Source: Microbotryum silenes-acaulis
Taxonomy: Eukaryota; Basidiomycota; Microbotryomycetes; Microbotryales; Microbotryaceae
DNA length: 64,000 nt
Direction of reading: 5' to 3'
Assembly (NCBI GenBank): GCA_003665825.1
Contig: QPFY01000012.1
Span: 496,001-560,000 of the forward strand
Under the pieces are notes generated by a model. The model was not told the origin of the DNA, made no database searches, and saw only the letters and a list, made by a program, of their open reading frames with translations. This document shows positions 1 through 12,189 of the stretch, one piece after another. The translations under genes were made by a program, and so were the position numbers. The stretch's first letter is position 1; every line of letters begins with the position of its first letter.

Positions 1-642
1 GCGGCTGGTGAAGGGTCGCAAGAAGGTCGGGACCGCGTTCTCCAATGGGCGAAAGGCGGGCGAGCCCGGCAAACGGCGGTCCGAGTCGAAGTGTTCGAGT
101 ACGGAGGTAGATGAACGACCGAAGGCTCTGCAGTTGCCCAAGGATCTGACAGTCAAGGCGACGAATGGGCATGGCAAGACGCTAGTCGAAAGCCACGAAG
201 TGACCCGGCTGACCCGGCTGACCCGGCGGACCAACTGTCGGTAAACAGACTCGGTCGGCTTGTGCGTGGCGAGGGTGGTAGCCCGCAACGCCTGACGAAC
301 ACGTGCTCTGCCAAATTTTCACCTAGTAATTCCGTCCTTTAGATCAGTTAAAGCATTGTAATAATACATCCCGTGGTACTGTCACGCGTGCAGCTCCGGT
401 GCAGGCGGACCAGGCCATCGAAAGAGGTCCGTGCGAGCGGATAATGGCGGCGATCTGCCGCTGTCCCTCCGCCTCCCTTGAGGATGGCGTGGCAGCTTTG
501 GCGCGGCCGTCACTATGCCTTCCTCCTCCGCCCCCGTATCCGCCTCCCTGCACCTTTAAAAGCGTCCGCACCAACGGCTTCTGCACGCTTAGACCTTGTT
601 TCGCGACACTTGTCCTCTTCTTCCCCCACCACTACCATCAAA
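1..642. other. Left-edge stretch without a supported gene, then GND1 upstream region
   Basis: Short open frames occur on both strands in the first 245 bases, but none shows a recognisable domain. A nine-base unit, tgacccggc, is repeated about three times at 201-228. The left edge may hold the end of a gene that continues outside the window; I cannot tell. From about 440 to 640 the + strand becomes rich in C and T, as is common in promoters and leaders of basidiomycete housekeeping genes, and it leads directly into the 6-phosphogluconate dehydrogenase start codon. Confidence 0.5.
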
Positions 643-3110
643 ATGAGCGCTGTGTGAGTGTTGCCTCGACAGTTTCACCTCTCCCTCCCCTCTCCCGCTC
701 GCCGTCGCTCTGTCCCCCCGCAGCCTCGGTCAAGCGCCCGCCGATCCTCGCTCTCGGAGATGCTGCTGCCCTCGCTCGCAGGGGATTGATCATAAGCCTG
801 CATCGCCATGATTGGGCATCGCACGGGTCTATCGTGATTCAACGAGGTGCCCTAGCATCTTTGACGTCGTCGTACCCCATTCCTTGACTCGTGCAGACTC
901 GGTGAAACTGACCTCCGATCTTGCATCAACTGCCCCGCCCCGCCCTCGATCGCGATGCCATTCCCCACCACAGCGCTGATATCGGATTGATCGGTTTGGC
1001 CGTCATGGGTCAGAACCTGATCCTCAACATGTAAGCCTGCACCCTTACCCTGAGTAGGGATGGCTACATGCGGTATGCGGTGACCAAGCTGATGCGCATT
1101 CTCTCCGCCTCGTCACCGTTCCCATCGCGATCTCGATTTCGTCCTCTTTGCCAGGGCCGACAAGGGCTTCACCGTCTGTGCCTACAACCGCACGACCTCC
1201 AAGGTGGACCACTTCCTCGAGAACGAGGCCAAGGGTCAGTTGTATTCCTTCCGCGATCTAGATGGCCTTCATCGTTGGCTGCCTGAGTACATTAGACTCG
1301 ACCCGGTCCGACCGAGGCGAGGCGAGGCGAGCAAGCGCCCCGTGACCGAGGAAGGGCGTCGTTGATCCTCGTTCTTCCTCGGCGAAGCGCTGCACGCAAG
1401 GCTGGCCTCATCGTTAGGCACACTCCCCCGTCGCCAATATTCTCAACTGGTGATACAACCTCGCTAGACCCTGACGCTGACGTGCTCATATTGCTCGGTC
1501 CCGCCCTGGCCCGGTGAACCGCTACCAGGCAAGTCGATCGTTGGCGCTCACTCGATTGAGGAGCTTTGCTCCAAGCTCAAGACCCCCCGAAAGATCATCT
1601 TGCTCGTCAAGGCCGGTGACGCCGTCGACAACTTCATTCAACAGCTCGAGCCCCACCTCGAGAAGGGTGACATCATCATCGATGGTGGCAACTCGCACTT
1701 CCCCGACTCGGTCCGCCGTGTCGCCGCGCTCGAGAAGAAGGGTCTCCTCTTCGTTGGCTCAGGCGTGTCGGGTGGTGAGGAGGGTGCCCGCTACGGTCCT
1801 TCCATCAGTGAGTTGCGAATTGCTCTTTGAGCCAGGAACGCCGCGGCATTGATCTGACCCGTCCGTCCCTTTCCTCGCGTCTTCTAGTGCCCGGTGGATC
1901 CCCCGCCGCATGGCCCCACATCAAGGAGATCTTCCAAAAGACCGCTGCTCAAGTCGATGGCCAGCCCTGCTGCGACTGGGTCGGAGAATCCGGCTCGGGA
2001 CACGTGAGTGAGCGACCTGGCCTCCGGTGACCACAGCACTCAACTGTGCGCTGACGACTGGCCTACGACTGCCTCATCTCGTACCACACGCAGTACGTCA
2101 AGATGGTCCACAACGGTATCGAGTACGGAGACATGCAGCTCATCACCGAGGCGTACGACATCCTCAAGCGAGGCTTCGGCATGTCCGAGGGCGAGATCGC
2201 CGACGTCTTCGAGAACTGGAACAAGGGTGTTCTGGACTCGTACCTCATCGAGATCACGACCGACATCCTCCGGTACAACGACGACGATGGAGTCCCCCTC
2301 GTCACCAAGATCTTGGACTCGGCTTCCCAGAAAGGTACCGGCAAGTGGACCGCCGTCAACGCCCTCGACCTCGGCATGCCCGTCACCCTCATCGGTGAGG
2401 CCGTGTTCGCCCGCTGCTTGTCGTCGATCAAGCAGGAGCGTGTCCGCGCTTCCAAGGTCCTCGGTGGCCCTCAGATCGAGGCCTTCACCGGCGACAAGAA
2501 GCAGTTCATCGATGACCTCGAGCAGGCGTTGTACGCGTCCAAGATGATCTCGTACGCCCAGGGCTTCATGCTCATGCGCGAGGCCGCAGCCGAGTACAAG
2601 TGGAACCTCAACTACGCCGGCATCGCGCTCATGTGGCGTGGTGGGTGCATCATCCGTTCCGTCTTCCTCGGCGACATCACCGCCGCCTACACCAAGAACC
2701 CCGACCTCGAGAACTTGCTCTTCGACCAGTTCTTCAACAAGGCCATCCTCAAGGCCCAGAGTGGATGGCGCCGCATCATCGCGCAGACCGCCTTGTGGGG
2801 AATCCCCGCCCCGGCCTTCGCGACCGCTCTCTCCTTCTTCGACGGTTACCGCACCGAACGATTGCCCGCTTCGCTCCTCCAGGCCCAACGCGGTGAGTAC
2901 CAAGACCTGGTCGGGGGACATGTAGACCGTCGTCACTGATGCTGATCTGTCTCGATTCACCCTTTCCACCGTCAAACAGACTACTTCGGGGCCCACACCT
3001 TCAAGATCTTGCCCGAGTTCGTCAGCGAGAAGTACGCCGAGGGTGCCGATGTCCACATCAACTGGACCGGACGAGGTGGCAACGTCTCCGCCTCGACTTA
3101 CTCCGCTTAA
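643..3110 (+). CDS. GND1: 6-phosphogluconate dehydrogenase, decarboxylating
   Basis: This cytosolic enzyme of the oxidative pentose phosphate pathway converts 6-phosphogluconate and NADP+ to ribulose-5-phosphate, CO2 and NADPH. Seven exons can be joined in phase: 643-653, 974-1030, 1155-1234, 1529-1807, 1888-2003, 2094-2892 and 2980-3110. Together they give about 490 residues, the normal family length. The N-terminal Rossmann motif reads [16 protein letters not shown]. The substrate-binding signature [12 protein letters not shown] lies near residue 128, followed by [21 protein letters not shown] and the catalytic-region [15 protein letters not shown]. The C terminus holds the usual FHxNWTGRGG-like segment (HINWTGRGG). 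The first exon codes only three and two-thirds codons, an intron position often seen near the ATG in basidiomycete genes. All donors are GT and all acceptors AG. A 401-residue antisense frame over this gene is a codon-bias shadow. Confidence 0.96.
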
Positions 3111-4594
3111 GATAGGTGCTCGCCGGTCTAAAGCTCGTTTTGGTGGATTTTTTCTTCGAGTCCATTGATTAACCAGGGTTCCTAGCATATTGTTTGACTC
3201 CTCTGTGGGCTTCCTCGTTCTGAAAATCAAAATCTCATTTCCCAAGGACTAATACTTACGAGTTGCTACCAACGTTGAGCCAACACAGTGAGCATCACTC
3301 CAAAGTCGCCGCTGACAAAACCCCATCGTCGCCTCCGCGGACCACTTCGCTGAGGCGTAGATCGCCAATCCATTCAGTCTTCGACACGGTTCGTGTGCAT
3401 CTCATCCATCAAGTTAGGGCACAGCGTAGTTCCACTTAATTTGGACCACGGACCCGTGATCTTCCGGTGATCCTATGGACGGGCATGACGCACGGTGCTT
3501 TCGGTCGGTCGGGTCTCCGCAGCCAGCACCAGATCAGACGCGCGCGACGACTATTACTGCACGGTTCCGTCTTCCCAGAAAAACTATTCGGATGGTCAGG
3601 TTCAAGCTGGACTCCAGTCCTATCTCATGTCAGTCAACTACGAAGCAGTGGGAAAAAGACTCGGAGCACTCGGACTGAGGAGTGAATCAGACCCGGAAGA
3701 TGAGCCGACGATGGTGCAGTGGTAAGTTGAATTGCTCGGCCAGGCAACTCTATTCCGCGCGCGCGTAGAGTGGGCTGCAACCATCCTCTAGCGCTCTTTT
3801 GACTTTACTAGCTCTCACGAATTTGGGTCATGAAGAGAGGACTCGGTGTACTGGTGTAAGAGAGTTTTGGAGGCCCAAAATCGCCCGGTAGATTTTCGCG
3901 GGCTGGAGTAGTAGCATCCGCTGCCAGCCAGGTCTTTTGGCACGATTGGGATCTGGACGTCTAGCCGCCGACCGGGGCCGGGGGGGGTCACTCGAGTTGA
4001 TTGCCAGGGAATGTATGCTAGGGAACGCATTCTCGTGTCTCAAGAGCCTACAGCCCGAGATGTGATTACACGCACCTGTACTACTTTAGCAGCCGAAGTG
4101 AAACAGTCACCTACTCCGGACCGATGTCTCAGACCCGAGCTCGCAGGCTTCAAGCTTTATTATTAGTGTGATCATCCTGGCTATCGTCGATACCTCCGGC
4201 ACGCGGTGCCCTACATCGGGTCCAAGCCGGCTCAGAGCAAGCCAACGTATGTTTTTTTATAGACTTTTCGAGCATACTAAACACTTGCATATACACTAAG
4301 CGATGAATGATTCAAATAGAAGAAAAGGTGTTCATACATCGCAAAGTGAAGCTAAAGGGAAGTCGATTATGAACGAAAGCTCGGGCCGAAAAGACATCAA
4401 GCAGGAATCGAGCTCATTTGCCTTCGGGCCCCGCGCCTGGGTCCGCCCGCCACACGGACCCATTAGGGCACTGATCGACGTTGATGACCTCGGCGACACA
4501 TCGTCGCATGCCTCACTTTCGTCCACCAAGCCATCTTCTGCACTCGCACATATCTACCTAAGCTCTTCTCTCCTCCGTCCACATCTGCGAACCG
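3111..4594. other. 1.5 kb intergenic stretch, no supported gene
   Basis: The first 100-150 bases are the likely GND1 3' UTR, T-rich just after the stop. Small open frames at 3467-3725 and 4303-4590 show no known domain, no clear start context and no splice-supported extension, so I do not call them. A run of g (ggggggg) occurs near 3980. The last 100 bases before 4595 are pyrimidine-rich and are the likely promoter and leader of the fucosyltransferase gene. Confidence 0.5.
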
Positions 4595-6875
4595 ATGTAC
4601 TACCCTGTGGCGACCCACGATGGCGGCCCCGAGGAAATGTCCGAGCGAGGTCGAATTTTACAATCCTCCGACGGCGGCGGAACCTACGTCGACTGTGGCC
4701 TAATAGCGCCCAATCTAGACGACAACGATGACCGTCACCGTCACGGCAGCATCGTTTCGAACCACGACTATTCCACCTTCCCAACAAGTCGACCCCGGAT
4801 TGGATTCTGGCAATCCAGGTGGTCCAAGGTCAAGTCAAGCAGTATCCGATCACGTGTTGTCACATGTCTTGCACTTGTGCTCGTTGTAATCGGCGCGGTC
4901 GGTCTGAGCGGCGCTCTCGGTCGAATTAAGTTGCCTGAGCTTGTCTCAGTCGAGGCGGTCCGCGACTGGCACGCCTGGCTGCCGCTGTCCGCCCGCTGGG
5001 ACGCTCGTCGGGATCGCACCAATGTGCTGTTCGAAGAAGAGTGGAAGCAACCTCGACGAGAGTACTTGGGTAACCTGTTTGAGCCGGCATCGGGGAACAG
5101 CACACCAGGGGTCGCAGAGCTGCTGGTCCATACCGACCCCACCCTGTCCTTGTACGATAACCTCAAGTAAATTTCGCACAGCCCCAGTCTGGTTGGAACG
5201 AGGAATAGGGGGCCTCGTCTTGGCGCGGGCTGCCTGGCGACCGGCCAAGGCCAAGGTCCCCACAAAGCGATACACCGCGATGCTGACCATCGAAACAAAT
5301 CTTCCCTACAGGCCATACTTGAAGTACCTCATGACGGACTCGTGGAGCGGCTTGGGTGGCCAATTTACGACCGTGCTCCCTTTGCTGTTCCTCGCGTCCA
5401 CAACCTCGCGGATCGCGATCATTCCGAGTTTTAACGACGATCACCACTATGGAGCAGACGTCATTGTCAAGATGAGCATGCTATACGACCTCGAACGCTT
5501 CAGACAAATCGTGAGTGCCTCGCCGAGCTTCACGAATCAGAGCTGCCAGAGTGGGGAAACTGATCCGCCCCCCGCCCCCGCTCCCTTTTCATACAATGAT
5601 TAGACGGGAATCTTGTTTGTTGAACAAGACGATGTCAAAGTCCGCGATCCCAAGCATACCCTTACTCAAGAAGACGATGTCGGATGCTACGTCTCCAACT
5701 GGTCGTTCGACCAAGGTCTTTCCTACGGCCACCACAACATCCACCAGACGATCATTCGAATCGACAGGCCGGGAGTCGCAGGCAAAGAGTGCGTGCAGTA
5801 ATGAGTCAGAGCTATGACGTGTTCCATATAGAGTACTGACCTACTCTCGCGTTACAATTACAGCTGGGCCGACTGGACGTACGAGTCGTATGCCATGTTC
5901 GATATGGACTTTGAGCGTCGAATGGAGAAGAGTCGCGAGATCCTCGCGAAGGAGGGAATCACAGGGGACAAGTTGCCTCGCAACCTCAAGACGGCGACCA
6001 AGACGAGCTCCTTGATGTGCTACACCAACCTCTGGGATCTCAAACGCGCGGGCCAGGACGAGGTTTCGAAGGAGCAGCAAAAACTCATGGCCCCGCAGTG
6101 GAAAGAGTTCAACCGTCAGCCGGAATGGCACTATGTCGGTCGATACCTCGATGTGAGTAACTATGCCAGGAACACGACGAGGTATAGAACTTGAAAATTG
6201 ACGAACTCTGCTCTTTTGCCAACCCTTAGTTTGCACCCAAGATCTGGGAGATCGCACTCGCATCCGTTCGGGCCAGTCTCGGGGTGACTACGATCCCACA
6301 GGAGCTCATCACGATGCACATTCGCCGGGGTGATTTCCTGGTAAGCATCTCCTTCTTTCCTTCAAATCCGAAACTGATTCGATCATTGTTTCCGATCGCT
6401 CCGATAGACTTGGTGCGAGAAAGGTACCGACTGCACGCCTAGTCTCGATGCCTTTGTCGCCGCGCTGAAGGATCTCAAAGCAGAGCTCAAGATGTCTTCG
6501 CCCGAACTCGACGTCGACAAGATCCAGGTCCTGATCACCACCGACGAGCAAGACGACCGCGCGATTCTGGACCAGATCGCCGCCAACGGTTGGGTCATCA
6601 GCCAGACACCTTCGAGCATGACCGAGGAGGCGTTTGGTGATGCGTGGAAGTGGGCCGACTCGGCGATCGCTCAAGCGATTCTGAGCTTGGGAGCCCGAGG
6701 CTTCGTTGGGACGTCAAACTCTCAAGTCAGTCAGTTGACGCAACTGAGGATCCAGTCGTACTACAAGCGCAAGCACGCACCGACAAGGATGGTCGACCGG
6801 ACCGGAAAGTTCATGAGGAAACGTAGTCTGCCCCACAACCCGGGGTTCTCAAAGAGACGACTCGCTATTCGTTAG
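4595..6875 (+). CDS. Golgi-type fucosyltransferase-like glycosyltransferase (HxRRxD family)
   Basis: Six exons join in phase: 4595-5166, 5312-5510, 5604-5788, 5864-6152, 6230-6340 and 6408-6875, giving about 607 residues. A cytoplasmic tail of about 85 residues is followed by one hydrophobic segment (VVTCLALVLVVIGAVGLSGA), so this is a type II membrane protein with a lumenal catalytic domain. Near residue 400 is the motif TMHIRRGDFL. This is motif I (H-x-R-R-x-D) shared by alpha-1,6-fucosyltransferases and protein O-fucosyltransferases, where it contacts GDP-fucose. The end has a donor-site-like segment with conserved Ser/Asn residues (GFVGTSNSQVSQL). Related fungal proteins are usually annotated as alpha-1,6-fucosyltransferase-like or hypothetical. 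The actual acceptor, N-glycan core or protein Ser/Thr, cannot be read from sequence. It ends 167 bases from the antiporter gene, tail to tail. Confidence 0.85.
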
Positions 6876-7042
6876 AACAGGTTCAACTCACTTTCGGGCC
6901 TCTTCATCAGTTTTCGTTATAATATATTGTATTTGAGAGCATATCCCATGCAAAGACCGGTTTGTAACTTCTACGACAGTGAGGGGCAAGTGAGAGGATC
7001 GCATCTCAGGCTCGTAACGGCTCGTCGCCTCAACGGTTTCGA

Positions 7043-8753
7043 TCACTTCACCCCCACCTGACTCGCAGAGTCGGGTGTCGCCGTATGCGAGTTGGGTGTC
7101 GCCGTATGCGAGTCGGGTGTCGCCGTACCTGCTGTTTGAAACGTCAATCGTCTAGGCGCGGAATCGATATCCGGCATGTTGACCGCTTCGGAGAGAGCGA
7201 CTTGATGGATCGAGACTGCGGGGCTAGCGGGGGCAGTATTAGTGCGACGTCGGGCCGTCGCCGCAGGTGAGAATGTGACCGACATGGTCGAGCGCGTGCG
7301 TTCGAACGCGACATAAGTGAACTTGGACACAGGGATGGAGATACCGTGAACGAGGGTCGATGAGAAGGCGATGAAGAGCACGACAGGGATGATCAGCGCG
7401 CGCAGCACGGCTCGTTCTGCAGGGACTTCGTTGAAAGCCAGGATGGCGTAATAGATGGCCGAGACGCCGATAGGGCCGAAGAAACCGGTGAAGAGCGCTT
7501 GTTTGTGAGACGGGATGGCGGGAATGAACTTTTGCAGCGCCACGACCCAGGGTAGTCGGCGAAAAGCCAAGAGGCACAGGGCGAGCAAGACCATGCGCCA
7601 TGGGGTTAGATGCTGGGACGTATAGGCCGACCAGTCAATGATGGTCCCAATGTAGATGAAGATGGACGCGTTCAAGAGCGAATCGATCACGTCTTGAAAG
7701 GTCTCGTCCTCGGTTTCGATGCGGAAAAAGTCTTGCCATGTAAGCGAATTGCCGGCTATGAAGCAGGCAAAGACGTCATCGCTGCCAAGCACGCCGACGA
7801 CGCCAAGCGTCAGAAAGGACAGTCCGATGCCATACTGCAAGGACAGCGGTGTAGCGGTATGAGTATGATGCTTACGCTTCCCCCTAGGCTGTAGAGGCCG
7901 CACAACTCACGGCCAAGAATGATTCATGATCGATGAGACGACGAGTATGGGCGACCTTCAAGGACTTGCGCGCAATGTAGCCCAGCACGGCCCCGATCGC
8001 GCACGACAGCATGATCTGGTACAGGAGCGTTGTTACGAACCAATGAGAAACGACGGTTCCGAGCGATTCTTCGCTGCGATGCATCAGGCCGATGGCGATG
8101 AAGAGGAACGGGTAGCCGAGTCCGTCGTTGGCGCCGGATTCGGCCGAGATCATGTTGCGGACGGATCGGGGTACATATTTTTCGGCATACCGTCCTTGCA
8201 CGACTGTGGACCGTGAAAAGGATGCAGCGTTAGCATCGGGCAACTCTTGTGGAGGCCAGCACTCACTTGCGTTGGCCAAGATGGGGTCGGTCGGAGTGAT
8301 GCACGCCGAGATGACGAGCGCCTCGAGATAGGTGATGGCGGGGATGAAGAGCTTCAAGAAGCCGGCCGAGACAAACCAGCCTATGGTCATGATGGGGAAC
8401 AAGAGCACAAAGAGGGAGAGAGCCTCTCGCCTCAGATACGCCGCGGGAAGACTGATGCCGGCGAACATGACCTGGATGCCGATGAGCACCCGCGTGAGTT
8501 GAAAGGTGAGCGTGCGGCCGGCAGCGGCGTTGCGACCGACCCACTCGAGCGGGTTGATGATGTCGGCGCCATAGGGCCCAAAGCCGATGCCGAGGCCGAG
8601 CGATATGAGCGCACTCGAGAGGAAGAGCTTCTCCTTGATCCAGTACGAGAGCTGATTGATGGTAGTGAAGTAGGCGCCGAGCACGAGCAGCGCGAGCGAG
8701 ATATGCGAAACGTCGAGCTTGTAGTAGGGTATCTCGGCGTGCGACTCGGCCAT
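7043..8753 (-). CDS. NHA1: Na+(K+)/H+ antiporter, Nha1/Sod2 type (CPA1)
   Basis: A plasma-membrane exchanger that expels Na+ or K+ for H+ and supports salt tolerance and pH balance. Three exons on the minus strand, 8753-8267, 8203-7911 and 7834-7043, give 523 residues. Transmembrane helices run from about residue 17 to 430. Family blocks include LISLGLGIGFGPYGAD early in the protein, the ion-binding region with ITPTDPILANAIVQG (the TDP aspartate), and SAESGANDGLGYPF with the ND pair, then GILGSDDVFACFIAGN-like sequence after the second intron. The length matches S. pombe Sod2 (468) more than S. cerevisiae Nha1 (985): the long cytosolic tail is largely missing. The tail ends in three copies of the heptad TATPDSH, coded by a 21-base tandem repeat. 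The ATG at 8753 is the first in frame after an upstream stop. Its promoter faces the MULE insertion. Confidence 0.93.
7068..7130 (-). repeat. 21-base tandem repeat, three units, in the antiporter tail
   Basis: Three head-to-tail units of 21 bases at 7068-7088, 7089-7109 and 7110-7130 differ at one or two bases each. They encode TATPDSH/TATPNSH/TATPDSA near the antiporter C terminus. The unit is a multiple of three, so copy number can change without a frameshift. Confidence 0.9.
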
Positions 8754-9109
8754 GATGGAAGTTTGAGCTTTGATGTTGAGCGTCGAGCGTCGGCTCAGAG
8801 CTCAATACTCGAGATGCTGTCGAAAAGAGTGATGGGTCAAGGGTCGTAGGGGGGCGTAGTGCTAGTGCGCTCCGGCGCGGGGGACAGGGTCGAGCGAGCG
8901 AGAACGGCGAGCATAGAAGCTGATGCGAGAAGGCACTGAGGTTACAGGTGGGGCAGTCTACAGCAGCCGTATGTGACTTTTATCGTGTTCCCCCTCGGTT
9001 CCGAAGGCGACGAGTGCGATGACGGGGGCTGATGGAGAACAAGGACAAGAGTCACTGGTTGCCAGTGAGTGAGTTACTAATAGCGGGTCTGTCTTGGGTC
9101 CGTCTTGAG
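8754..9109. promoter_or_regulatory. Upstream region of the antiporter up to the MULE target site
   Basis: About 356 bases separate the antiporter start codon from the left copy of the MULE target-site duplication. No gene is seen. Before the transposon inserted, this piece was joined to 12333-12650 to form one divergent promoter of about 690 bases between the antiporter and cwf18. I see no specific operator that I can defend. Confidence 0.5.
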
Positions 9110-9121
9110 CGCCTATCTGCG
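9110..9121. repeat. Left target-site duplication of the MULE
   Basis: The 12-base string CGCCTATCTGCG occurs here and again at 12321-12332, flanking the two inverted ends of the element. Because its first and last bases could belong to the element ends, the true duplication is 9-12 bases, as expected for Mutator-like elements (8-11). Confidence 0.85.
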
Positions 9122-9156
9122 GCGAGTCGTTATATGCACACCCGAACTTTCAATTC
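9121..9156. repeat. Left terminal inverted repeat of the MULE
   Basis: Starts GGCGAGTCG directly inside the target duplication and contains ACACCCGAACTTT. It is the imperfect inverse of 12286-12321. Similarity fades after about 35 bases. Confidence 0.75.
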
Positions 9157-9312
9157 GGCCAGGCCAAAATGTTTTTGGCCAAATTGCTCTGCTTTTGACC
9201 GCCCTGTTGGGCCGGTTCGGTTCGGAATAGGGGGGCGGGCTAGGATGCCCAAGTGTACTACATTACAAATTCATCCTCAAATCCCCTGCTCGCCCCCGTC
9301 TCCCCATACTCT

Positions 9313-12062
9313 TCATACTCTCCTCTGCTTAGCCCCCCATGTAGAATACCCTTCCGTCACTGACTTGCTTGCCTCGATGAAAGCCTCGGCCACCCCGGAG
9401 TCCGCCAGCCGTGTGAGAGGGTCGCACTTATCCGCCTCCAACTCCTGCAAAGTCCGAAGCAGCTTTGCGTGTACTCGTCCGGCTTCCTCAGCGAGCCGTC
9501 GGTAGAGTTGAATGCGATCTTCGTGCTCGGCAGTGTTGTTGGGTATCGCTTGAAGTGGTGGAGGGAGCGACAATGACGACGGCGGCAGCGAGGGCGAAAC
9601 TTCAGACACATAAGACGATGCTTGAGATGCGAGAGGAGCATGGTCGCTAGTGCAAAGATCCACGCGCCGGCGAGTGACACGCGCGGCAAGCCACATGTGC
9701 TTGCACGGAAACATGTGGCGAACGAAATCCGGACAATCGCAAGTCGAGATCACTCTCGAGTCGGTGGGATTGAGTCCAACGGTGTAGCTTGTCTCGATGA
9801 AGGTCGAGTCTTCGTCCTCCTGCTCGTCCTCTCCGAAAGACGTGACGTAGATCTAAAGATTGGCAAAAAGAAGAAGAAAAAGTCGCCGAGGTCGAGTCAG
9901 CCAAAGTCTCGACCCCGAGACGCGAGAAAATCCTAAATTCAACTCACATCACCGTCGTCGTCCATCTCCGTGACCATATCGTTCGCTCGACTCCACTCAA
10001 TTGATTGCGCGATGTTCTGGCGCTGAGTCTCGGCCTTACTCGATCGCCGACGAACAAAGCCGGTGACGATGGGACTAATCTCTTGGCGGTATGCTGGCTC
10101 GGCGTCCATTGTGAGGGTGTGGATGAGCTGATCCGTCCGCTGTCGCTGCCCGCGGCCAATGTAACGATACTTCAAGATCTTATGCCACGACTCGATGTAA
10201 TTATTGGTGGTGATCGCGTGATACGTAACCTGTGAATCATCAGACAGAAGGGTATGAGCCAAGGGAACTATCTCGAGGCCAGCGCGCCGGACCGTAGGGA
10301 TCGTCGCTTACCTTCACCCAGGCACGAGACCAGTTTTCCTTCTTCCTCACCCAATAACTAGTGATGTAATCGATCCAAACTTTTTGAGTCGTGCCGAACG
10401 CCTGAGTTATTCTTGCGAGCCGTTGCTCAAAGACGATGGGCGACTCCGCCTCTTGAAGAGCAAGAAACGTTCTGAAGAGCTCGGCAGCGAGTGCTTTCTT
10501 TCGGGCGGTGAGAGCTGAGGGTTTTTCGCCAGGTTGCTGAGGGCAAGACACCTGAATGAAGATACACAAGAGGACGTGGTCAAAAAGGCAGCACAGATGG
10601 ACCCACGGCCTGCTTGACTTTCATTGCTCACCTTCTCAACTGATGCCTTGCGGACGGCCTTCAACATGTGCCATGTACACAATTGTATTTGCGGCTGAGT
10701 TGATGCATCTGCAAATGCCAGTCGAACAGCAGTAGCTTCGGTGTCGGAGCAGTCCAAGACAAACGTCTCCGGCGCGAACGACGGAACCGAGCTTCGCACC
10801 CATCGGAGCCAATCTATGATGGGATACCTGCAGTGTTACAGGTAGGGGATTCACATGAGCACACAAAGCATACGGCAGTAGATCACTCCTGAGTGGGTGC
10901 TTAACACTACTGACCGAGTTTCATGAGGCGTCAACATCCACGCGACTGGAACACCTTTGCCGGCGCGCGAGTGCTTGACCACGAGCGAGAACAAGTAGAC
11001 CTTTGCGTGTCGATCGTCCATGGCATAGCAGGTGTTGTGTGTTGAATCCATCATGACGAGACGTCCGCATTGCTGAAGCACTTGTGACTGCCATGTAGAA
11101 CACAGGAACACCGCCCACGTCGGTCGGCCAGCGTCATCCCGGATATTCTCGCGAAACTCGGCGTGCCAACCGTCGGCGCGCAAGCGCTCGATCCAGGCGA
11201 TGACACTATCTCGAGCAGCGGCAGCAAGACGCGACTGGAAGAGGATTTGCTGTCACACCTTGTTGTATACGTCCCGGTATTTGACGCGGAGTATTTCCGG
11301 TACGGTCGGTGATGAGCCAAGTTCGCCGATCTACGAAGAATTAAACAAGTCAGGGCCAGTGGATTGATAAATGCAATGGCTGATGTTTGGAAGCCTACTC
11401 ACAGTCCGCCTGTTCTGCCGATAGTCGCATCATTTTCTTCAGCGTGCTCCATTCAAGACCCTTGGAAAGAGCCTCGGAAAGCCAAAGCTGAGCCGGGGCC
11501 GATAGTCGAGACCGAAGGAGGTAGTCGGACGAGTAAGGGTTATGATTTTTGTGGGGCGTCATCTTGATTTGGTACATTGTGGGGTCATCCCGGGCACAAA
11601 AAACGGTTATCGCCGCCGTGCAGCCGCATTTGATCGACGACTCTCGAATTCGCTTGCGCATTGATTCTGCTACAGGTCTTGCTGCGATGTTGTCCTTTGA
11701 GACGAGTGCCGGGATCTGTGTGGAGAGGAGCAGCGGTAGAAGGACAGTCAACAAAACAGTCAGCATGGGCATCGAGAGCAACGCGCTGTTCGCGCTGTTC
11801 ATGAATGCGAACGCGATGGAAACCTACTTGACGGTTGATTGGAAGGGCCTGCGATCTTGTGGCGTTTCCAATTGATGATCGCACGTTGTCTCGCCAGCCA
11901 GTCGGGGAATTCGGCGGCGGGAACCGATGTTGTTTGTATCGATTCGGCGTCAGGCGGCGCAACGAGAGGGCGCGTGGCCTTGTACGACATTGATGTGTCG
12001 AAGAGGGGGTTTGACGACATGGTGTTGGAGTGGTGAAGATGGTTTAGGACTTGCAAGTGCAT
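9313..12062 (-). CDS. MULE transposase with FAR1-like, DDE and SWIM domains
   Basis: The coding sequence runs on the minus strand in about seven exons; not every splice site is resolved. The start is the ATG at 12062 or, more likely, 12020. The N-terminal exon is followed by an exon near 11730-11395 with a FAR1/GCM-like zinc-finger region: KCGC, a later Cys, and the HKNHN histidines. The catalytic core follows: LVMMDSTHNT (first Asp) near 11060, then FVLDCSDTEATAVRLAF and the CTWHMLKAVRK segment near 10760-10670. The region TTNNYIESWHKILKYRYIG near 10200 probably carries the third acidic residue. The SWIM finger CDCPDFVRHMFPCKHMW at 9753-9700 binds zinc and DNA. A short alpha-helical tail ends at 9313. 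Each domain is open with no stop, so the element could still be active. Confidence 0.82.
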
Positions 12063-12189
12063 GGAAGGAAGGAAAGAGAGAATCGGATTGAACAGCCTGT
12101 TTATTTATGCGCGCGGCCAACATCTACGAGCGCAGGAAATAACAAACATTGCGCTTGGACCGCGCGCGCGTTGGTCACGTGCTGTGGCG

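Noticed and set aside
2040..3245. 401-codon open frame antisense to 6-phosphogluconate dehydrogenase
   Set aside because: It is the mirror of a highly codon-biased exon, shows no domain, and the sense gene is certain.
3467..3725. Overlapping short frames in the GND1-fucosyltransferase gap
   Set aside because: Three frames are open at once, none with a recognisable motif; not enough to call a gene.
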